In this document: piece after piece, positions 33,299 to 36,889 of the stretch | Numbering within the stretch: position 1 is the stretch's first letter | Layout of the letters: every line of letters begins with the position of its first letter | Source: Streptomyces marinisediminis | Lineage (GTDB): Bacteria > Actinomycetota > Actinomycetes > Streptomycetales > Streptomycetaceae | DNA length: 36,889 nucleotides | Direction of reading: 5' to 3' | Assembly (NCBI RefSeq): GCF_026262575.1 | Contig: NZ_JAPKFL010000038.1 | Coordinates: 1 to 36,889 of the forward strand | Translations under genes and position numbers: made by a program | Notes under the pieces: generated by a model | The model's input: only the letters and a program-made list of their open reading frames with translations | Told to the model about the DNA's origin: nothing | Databases searched by the model: none

Positions 33299-34414
33299 TC
33301 ACGGACGCGGGTCCTGGCTGATCTCGTCCATGAGCATCCGCAGGGTCAGGGAATGCTTCTCCGGAGGAAGCCGGTCGAGAGCGGCCCGCGCGTACGCCAC
33401 GCCGCCCGCCTGGTCCCCGGCCCGCGCGAGCATCAAGCCACGGTGGATCTCCAGATGCGTGGCGAACCTCGGCAGGGCTTCCGGCAGCTCCTTCCGCGCC
33501 GCCTCCTGCGCCTCCACCGCCCGCTTCTCCTCGCCCACGCGGGCCAGGAGCAGGGACGTGAAGACGTTCATGCGCCACCAGGGCACCGCGTAGTCACTGG
33601 TTTGTTCGTAGGACGCCGAGGCGTCGAAGACCCGCCGTCCCTGCTCCATGAGGCGCAGGGCCGTGTCCCGGTCGCCCCGGAGGGCTGCCGCGTGGGCCTT
33701 CCCCATCATCGCGTTCAGCAGTCCCAGCGAGGGCTTGTCGCTGATCGCCATGGCCTGGTCCCCCAGTACGTCGGCCACGCCGAGGGACGCCCCTTCGTAG
33801 CCCAGAGCGATCGACGCGCGGCCGCGGACCCACACCCGGGTCTGTTCGTCCCCGGATTCGTCCGCTGCCCGGGCCGCCATGCGGTACCAGGTGACAGCCT
33901 TGGAGCCGTCCGACCCCGGGAAAGTCTTGGCGTACAGCGTCATGAGCCGTGAGGCGACGGACCAGAGGCGGGGGTTGTCGAGCTGCTGCTGCACGACCAC
34001 CAGCTCTCGGGCTACCCGGCGCTGGATGTCGGCGGCCCCCAGGCTCATGTACTCCGTCCCGTAGGCCGCCAGCCTCTCCTCCCAGTCGTCCAGGGCAGGG
34101 CCACCGTGAAGGCGCGCCGCGAAGCCCGTGGCCAGCAGGTCGGAGGCGACCACGGGAGCTATGGCGGTGGCGGCTACGTCGCCGAGGAATGTCCGTCGCT
34201 TCACTTCGCCTTCCAGGACAGCCAACGGCACATCGAGCACAGCCGAGAGGCACCGCAGGTAGAACGGCCCCGGCGCCACCTTGCCACGCTCCCACCGGCT
34301 CACGTACTCGCGGGTGAGGCTGGTCCCGAACTCGTGATTCAGTCGCGAGGCGAGCCGGCCCTGGCTCCATCCTCGCGCTTCCCGTAGGTCCTTGATCAAG
34401 CGCCCCATGGCCAT
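33299..34414 (-). CDS. XRE-family regulator with TPR-like C-terminal domain
   Basis: A 371-residue DNA-binding protein. Residues 4-60 are an XRE helix-turn-helix (RLIKDLREARGWSQGRLASRLNHEF and TREYVSRWERGKVAPG). A twin-arginine-like VKRRTFLG sits at 71-78, followed by a hydrophobic stretch. The rest (about 100-371) is helical repeats with TPR features, likely a ligand- or peptide-sensing part. Proteins of this build regulate secondary-metabolite and RiPP loci in Streptomyces. The start may be the ATG at 34414 or the one at 34408; no good ribosome-binding site precedes either. It is divergent from the small-gene and graspetide operon, and repeated CCCTA motifs overlap the region just upstream of its start. 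It probably controls that operon. Confidence 0.87.
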   Translation of the reverse strand: MAMGRLIKDLREARGWSQGRLASRLNHEFGTSLTREYVSRWERGKVAPGPFYLRCLSAVLDVPLAVLEGEVKRRTFLGDVAATAIAPVVASDLLATGFAARLHGGPALDDWEERLAAYGTEYMSLGAADIQRRVARELVVVQQQLDNPRLWSVASRLMTLYAKTFPGSDGSKAVTWYRMAARAADESGDEQTRVWVRGRASIALGYEGASLGVADVLGDQAMAISDKPSLGLLNAMMGKAHAAALRGDRDTALRLMEQGRRVFDASASYEQTSDYAVPWWRMNVFTSLLLARVGEEKRAVEAQEAARKELPEALPRFATHLEIHRGLMLARAGDQAGGVAYARAALDRLPPEKHSLTLRMLMDEISQDPRP

Positions 34415-34426
34415 GGGCTCATCTTG

Positions 34427-34484
34427 CCCTTACTGATGCCCCTACGTAGTGGCGCAACGTCAGTTGGCCCTATGAATGACCCTA
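34427..34484. promoter_or_regulatory. Repeated CCCTA motifs, candidate operator in divergent promoter region
   Basis: CCCTTA at 34427 and CCCTA at 34440, 34468 and 34480 form two pairs. Members of a pair lie 12-13 bases apart and the pairs lie about 40 bases apart, so they would fall on one face of the helix. CTACGTAG (34442-34449) is an additional palindrome. They fill the 132-base gap between the regulator start (34414) and the first small gene (34547), where both promoters must lie. Clear -35/-10 pairs are not evident. Confidence 0.4.
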
Positions 34485-34546
34485 GTTGTCCGCAGCGTTC
34501 GCGTCGAAAGTGGTGTGTGTCACTCAACGACATGGAGGCCACACCC

Positions 34547-34843
34547 ATGGTGACTCCCGGGCTGAACTCTCAAGCCGCACCCGGAGTGGGGACCATAACG
34601 CCTGCGGGGCGAGACGAGGCAACTGACGAGATCGAGGACGCCGAGGCGGCCTGTGACGACCTGGAGGACGCGCTTGGCGCCCTGGGGCTCACGCTGCCGT
34701 CGCTGGAGGTGGACCTTGGCCCAGGCGGCGAGTGGCGGCCCGCTTCGCCGCTGCTCATCGAACTGGGCCGCTGCAACGTGGCGACGGCCCGTGCTCTGAC
34801 GACCGCTCTTCGGTCTATTGCCGCCGTGGGGGTGGAGCGGTGA
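34547..34843 (+). CDS. Small hypothetical protein, first gene of the graspetide operon
   Basis: A 98-residue protein. The ATG at 34547 is chosen because GGAGG lies 8 bases upstream; a start at 34532 would overlap that site. It is acidic in the middle (DEATDEIEDAEAACDDLEDALGALGLTLPSLEVDLGPGGE) and ends in a hydrophobic helix-like stretch (CNVATARALTTALRSIAAVG). I do not recognise the family. Similar small genes often sit beside XRE regulators in Streptomyces, by my recollection. Its stop overlaps the next start by 4 bases. A membrane role cannot be excluded, but the C-terminal stretch is short. Confidence 0.7.
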   Translation: MVTPGLNSQAAPGVGTITPAGRDEATDEIEDAEAACDDLEDALGALGLTLPSLEVDLGPGGEWRPASPLLIELGRCNVATARALTTALRSIAAVGVER

Positions 34844-34992
34844 CGGAGCAGCCCGATGTGCCCACCATGGAGCGGAACGACGCCGGGGCAGCGACCGACG
34901 ATGCGGCCCCCACCCTGGCGGAGCTGAACGAGCGGCACGAAGCCCTGCACGCCCGCATCACCGAGCACCTCAACCTGTTGAGGGGGCAGTGA
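34840..34992 (+). CDS. Very small hypothetical protein (50 residues)
   Basis: The GTG at 34840 overlaps the preceding stop (GTGA) and the stop at 34992 overlaps the next ATG by one base, so this ORF is embedded in a coupled run. The product is acidic, beginning MTEQPDVPTMERND and ending in a helix (LAELNERHEALHARITEHLNLL) that could form a coiled coil. No family is recognised. Gene-like spacing on both sides is the main support. Confidence 0.62.
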   Translation: MTEQPDVPTMERNDAGAATDDAAPTLAELNERHEALHARITEHLNLLRGQ

Positions 34993-35264
34993 TGCGGAAG
35001 GTGTACGGGGTGCGGCGGTTCGCCGTTGAGGCGGACGTGGAGCCGGATGCGGAGCCGTCCACGGTGGCGCTGGGGCGGGCCGTGTGCGAGGAGTCCAGCC
35101 CGGCCGTGGAACTGTCCCGGCAGCACGCGCCCGGCACGCGAGAGGTGGCGCGGCGGTCGGCGGCCGGATGGGTGCGCCAGCACCAGGAGAGGAACCGGGA
35201 GCACTTCGCCTACCGCCTGGTGGAAACCCACCCCTACCGGCTGGTTACCGGGGGCTGGCTGTGA
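34992..35264 (+). CDS. Small hypothetical protein (90 residues)
   Basis: A basic protein of 90 residues starting MRKVYGVRRFAVEADVEP. The ATG shares its first base with the stop of the previous gene and GAGGGGGC lies upstream. It is Arg/His-rich in its second half (REVARRSAAGWVRQHQERNREHF) and contains the pattern YRLVETHPYRLVTGGWL at the end. There is no membrane segment and I do not recognise a family. It is coupled on both sides, so it is co-expressed with its neighbours and likely with the RiPP genes. Confidence 0.65.
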   Translation: MRKVYGVRRFAVEADVEPDAEPSTVALGRAVCEESSPAVELSRQHAPGTREVARRSAAGWVRQHQERNREHFAYRLVETHPYRLVTGGWL

Positions 35265-35704
35265 CGACGGTCCATGACGGCTACTGGTGCGAAACGGTGG
35301 CCCGGAGCCCGGAGGCGGAAGGGGAATGGATACTCGGTGGGTACCGGGCCAGCACACCGCGTCTGGCGCTGCGGTGGATGCGGAACCAGGCCCGCCGCCT
35401 GTCCGATGCCCTGGACCCACTTCCCGGCCGTGGCCCGTTTCCGCCGGATGGTCTCCGGGAGGTCGGGCCGCACGGACCGAACCCGGGACGGATCTTCCGG
35501 GAGTGGGCAACGGATCTCCGGTTTCAGGAGGTGCAATTGGGAGCCCTGGTGAACGGTCGGCACATCAGCGTCAACGCGGGCGGCCCGGACCGCGTATGGG
35601 GGCGGTGTGACGCGGATGTCTATTACTCCCTGTCGTGCCGCCCGATCGCTCTCGACTTCCTGACCGACTGGGAATCACTAGCACCGCAGTACGCGCACGT
35701 CTGA
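35261..35704 (+). CDS. Hypothetical protein upstream of the RiPP precursor
   Basis: A 147-residue soluble protein starting at a GTG that overlaps the preceding stop (GTGA). Aromatic and Arg-rich segments stand out: GYWCETVARSPEAEGEWILGGYRASTPRLALRWMRNQARRL near the start, then FREWATDLRFQEVQLGAL, and an end with YYSLSCRPIALDFLTDWESL. The cysteines (in GYWCE, GRCDA and LSCRP) are spaced too far apart for a zinc ribbon. There is no known motif. It is the last gene before the precursor, separated by 131 bases that carry a duplicated element. Confidence 0.68.
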   Translation: MTTVHDGYWCETVARSPEAEGEWILGGYRASTPRLALRWMRNQARRLSDALDPLPGRGPFPPDGLREVGPHGPNPGRIFREWATDLRFQEVQLGALVNGRHISVNAGGPDRVWGRCDADVYYSLSCRPIALDFLTDWESLAPQYAHV

Positions 35705-35720
35705 CAGACTCCCGCCCCGC

Positions 35721-35813
35721 CGGGAAGGAACGGCACATCCCACGGCACGGCCCCCAGCAGAGGGCGGGTCAAGCTTCCGGCTCGGACAGAGCGGGAAGGA
35801 AGAGCACTTCCCA
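35721..35813 (+). repeat. Duplicated 22-base hairpin-like element upstream of the RiPP precursor
   Basis: Two 22-base copies, 35721-35742 and 35792-35813, agree at 19 positions and lie 71 bases apart. Both begin CGGGAAGGAA and end TCCCA. The second contains GGGAAG paired with CTTCCC across an 8-base loop; the first pairs less well. They occupy the 131-base gap before tgmA, with the second copy 22 bases from the start codon, so they could be operator sites or RNA stems. Confidence 0.65.
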
Positions 35814-35835
35814 TCACCGAAGAGAAGGGGAAGAA

Positions 35836-36174
35836 ATGCACACAGCAACGCTCGAAGACCAGACCGGGGCGGGTCTGGCTCTGGACCGGCCGGAGAGCCG
35901 GTTCGCGCTCGACCGGGGAACAGCTCCGGCGCTTCCCGATCTGACCGACCACACGGGTCCTGCCCCGCTGGCCTTCCGGTTCCTCGCGGCGGTTACGGAG
36001 TCGGGCGGCATCCTGCCGGGCGATATCGAGTACGACGAGGAGACGCAGACCGGCACGTACGAGGGACTTCCAACGGGTGTCTTCATGACGAAGAACCCGC
36101 CGAAGACCTACGGTCCGACTCAGCCGACAGGGCAGATGGACGCGCCCGACGACCCGGGGCCGAGTGACGACTGA
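35836..36174 (+). CDS. tgmA: ATP-grasp-modified RiPP (graspetide) precursor
   Basis: A 112-residue precursor of the TgmA type. The ATG at 35836 has GAAGGGGA 5 bases upstream. The leader (about 1-84) includes LDRPESRFALDRG and the aromatic helix PLAFRFLAAVTESGGILPGDIEYDEETQTGTYEGLP. The C-terminal core region reads PKTYGPTQPTGQ followed by MDAPDDPGPSDD. Thr91, Thr95 and Thr98 are candidate donors; Asp102, Asp105, Asp106, Asp111 and Asp112 are candidate acceptors. ATP-grasp enzymes of this class link acidic side chains to Thr/Ser (esters) or Lys (amides). The gene overlaps the maturase start by one base. The product is unknown to me. Confidence 0.83.
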   Translation: MHTATLEDQTGAGLALDRPESRFALDRGTAPALPDLTDHTGPAPLAFRFLAAVTESGGILPGDIEYDEETQTGTYEGLPTGVFMTKNPPKTYGPTQPTGQMDAPDDPGPSDD

Positions 36175-36889
36175 TGGCCGAAGCCGGAACAGTCCTCGTG
36201 CTGGCAGGCCGCTTTGACCCAACGGCGGACCTGGTGATTGAGGAGCTGAACCGGCGTGCCGTGCCCGTCTTTCGGGCCGACATGGCAGAGTTTCCGCTGA
36301 GGCTGGCACTGTCCGCCAGCCTCAGCGGGGACGGCTGGCACGGCACGCTCAGTACAAGCCGCCGGACGCTGGAGTTGGCGGCAGTGCGCTCCGTCTATTA
36401 CCGCAGACCCACCCGCCCGCGGTTTCCGGAAGGCATGTCATCAGAAGCCCGAAAGGTAGCTGAGCGGGAAGCGCGTTTGGGCTTCGGTGGTCTGCTCGCC
36501 GCCCTCCCGTGCAGATGGCTGCCCCCGCCGGGCAAGGCCGCTGACGCTGAGTACAAACCTCTTCAGCTTCGTATCGCTGCCGAATCGGGGCTGAGTGTGC
36601 CGCGAACGCTCATCACCAACAAGCCCAGTGCGGCACGGCACTTCTCGGAAGTAGTGGCGGGCGCTGTGATCTATAAGCCCTTCTCTCACGTCCGAGGTGT
36701 CATCGACGAGCGTACGGCAGCCGTATACACCAGTATCGTAAACCCTGAAGACCTCTCTCGGGCCGATGTCACCACAACGGCCCATCTATTCCAAGAATGG
36801 GTCCCGAAGGCGTACGAAGTGAGGCTCACGGCAGTTGGGGGCAGAGTCTTCGCAGTCGAGATTCACGCGGGTTCCGATGCGGGGCGCAT
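36174..36889 (+). CDS. tgmB: ATP-grasp ribosomal peptide maturase, cut by the window end
   Basis: The first 238 residues of a maturase of the TgmB (GRASP_SAV_5884) type are present; a full protein would have about 320-330, so the C-terminal ATP-binding and catalytic part is missing at the window edge. The ATG at 36174 overlaps the precursor stop (TGATG). Visible segments: TVLVLAGRFDPTADLVIEEL at the start, SVYYRRPTRPRFPEGMS, ARLGFGGLLAALPCRWLPPP, EYKPLQLRIAAESGLSVPRTLITN, and VIYKPFSHVRGVI, the ATP-grasp Lys-containing strand. The VFAVEIHAGSD stretch matches the metal-ligand region. It phosphorylates acidic side chains of the precursor and couples them to hydroxyl or amino groups. Confidence 0.88.
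   Translation, partial: MAEAGTVLVLAGRFDPTADLVIEELNRRAVPVFRADMAEFPLRLALSASLSGDGWHGTLSTSRRTLELAAVRSVYYRRPTRPRFPEGMSSEARKVAEREARLGFGGLLAALPCRWLPPPGKAADAEYKPLQLRIAAESGLSVPRTLITNKPSAARHFSEVVAGAVIYKPFSHVRGVIDERTAAVYTSIVNPEDLSRADVTTTAHLFQEWVPKAYEVRLTAVGGRVFAVEIHAGSDAGR

Noticed and set aside
33183..33578. 131-codon minus-strand frame overlapping the regulator 3' end
   Set aside because: It overlaps the well-supported regulator gene in another frame and has Arg/Gly-rich shadow composition. The acyl-CoA dehydrogenase remnant is in a different frame.

Overview
The window is chromosomal DNA from a very GC-rich, mycelial actinomycete, almost certainly a Streptomyces or close relative. The evidence is strong G/C at third codon positions, GTG starts, GTGA/ATGA gene overlaps, a sporulation-type WhiB, F420 genes, and a gene order (ahcY, manA, SIS protein, Trm112, manB, DUF3499, DUF5719/giant glycosyltransferase, whiB, fbiAB, manC, LCP genes) that I recognise as the conserved Streptomyces core arrangement. 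No search was run. Family names rest on motifs I can read.

Layout. 1-365: promoters and 5' leader of a ribosomal RNA operon that runs leftwards out of the window; the 16S gene itself is not present. 499-2654: divergent spoIIM-like and RDD membrane-protein genes. 2672-10386: a leftward run with a conserved hypothetical gene, S-adenosylhomocysteine hydrolase, a CDF cation transporter, mannose-6-phosphate isomerase, a SIS-domain sugar-phosphate isomerase-like protein, a Trm112-like zinc-ribbon protein and phosphomannomutase. 10624-17889: DUF3499, a degenerate minimal zincin, DUF5719, a 1313-residue membrane glycosyltransferase and whiB. 18349-21517 (rightward): a short Cys-rich leader ORF, a cysteine dioxygenase-like gene, fbiA and fbiB (coenzyme F420). 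21587-25436 (leftward): an AlkA-like DNA glycosylase, GDP-mannose pyrophosphorylase-like manC and a secreted peptidoglycan amidase. 25558-31701 (rightward): a TIGR03089 protein and three tandem LytR-CpsA-Psr (LCP) genes. The mannose genes (manA, manB, manC), giant glycosyltransferase, amidase and LCP ligases together suggest a cell-envelope glycopolymer neighbourhood.

Right of about 31.87 kb the character changes. Codon use is less extremely GC-biased, genes are small and unfamiliar, and a 20-codon stranded 3' end of an acyl-CoA dehydrogenase gene (33163-33225) suggests that foreign DNA was inserted there. Next come an XRE/TPR regulator on the minus strand and, divergent from it, four coupled small genes. 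They lead to a RiPP cassette: a 112-residue precursor (tgmA type, Thr then Asp-rich C terminus) overlapping the start codon of an ATP-grasp peptide maturase (tgmB type) that is cut by the window end. This is a graspetide (side-chain ester/amide-linked peptide) locus and the most likely novel system here.

The second point of interest is the Cys-rich leader ORF (CxCxxC, all three Cys codons the rare TGT) between whiB and the cysteine dioxygenase gene. It looks like a leaderless, cysteine-sensing attenuator.
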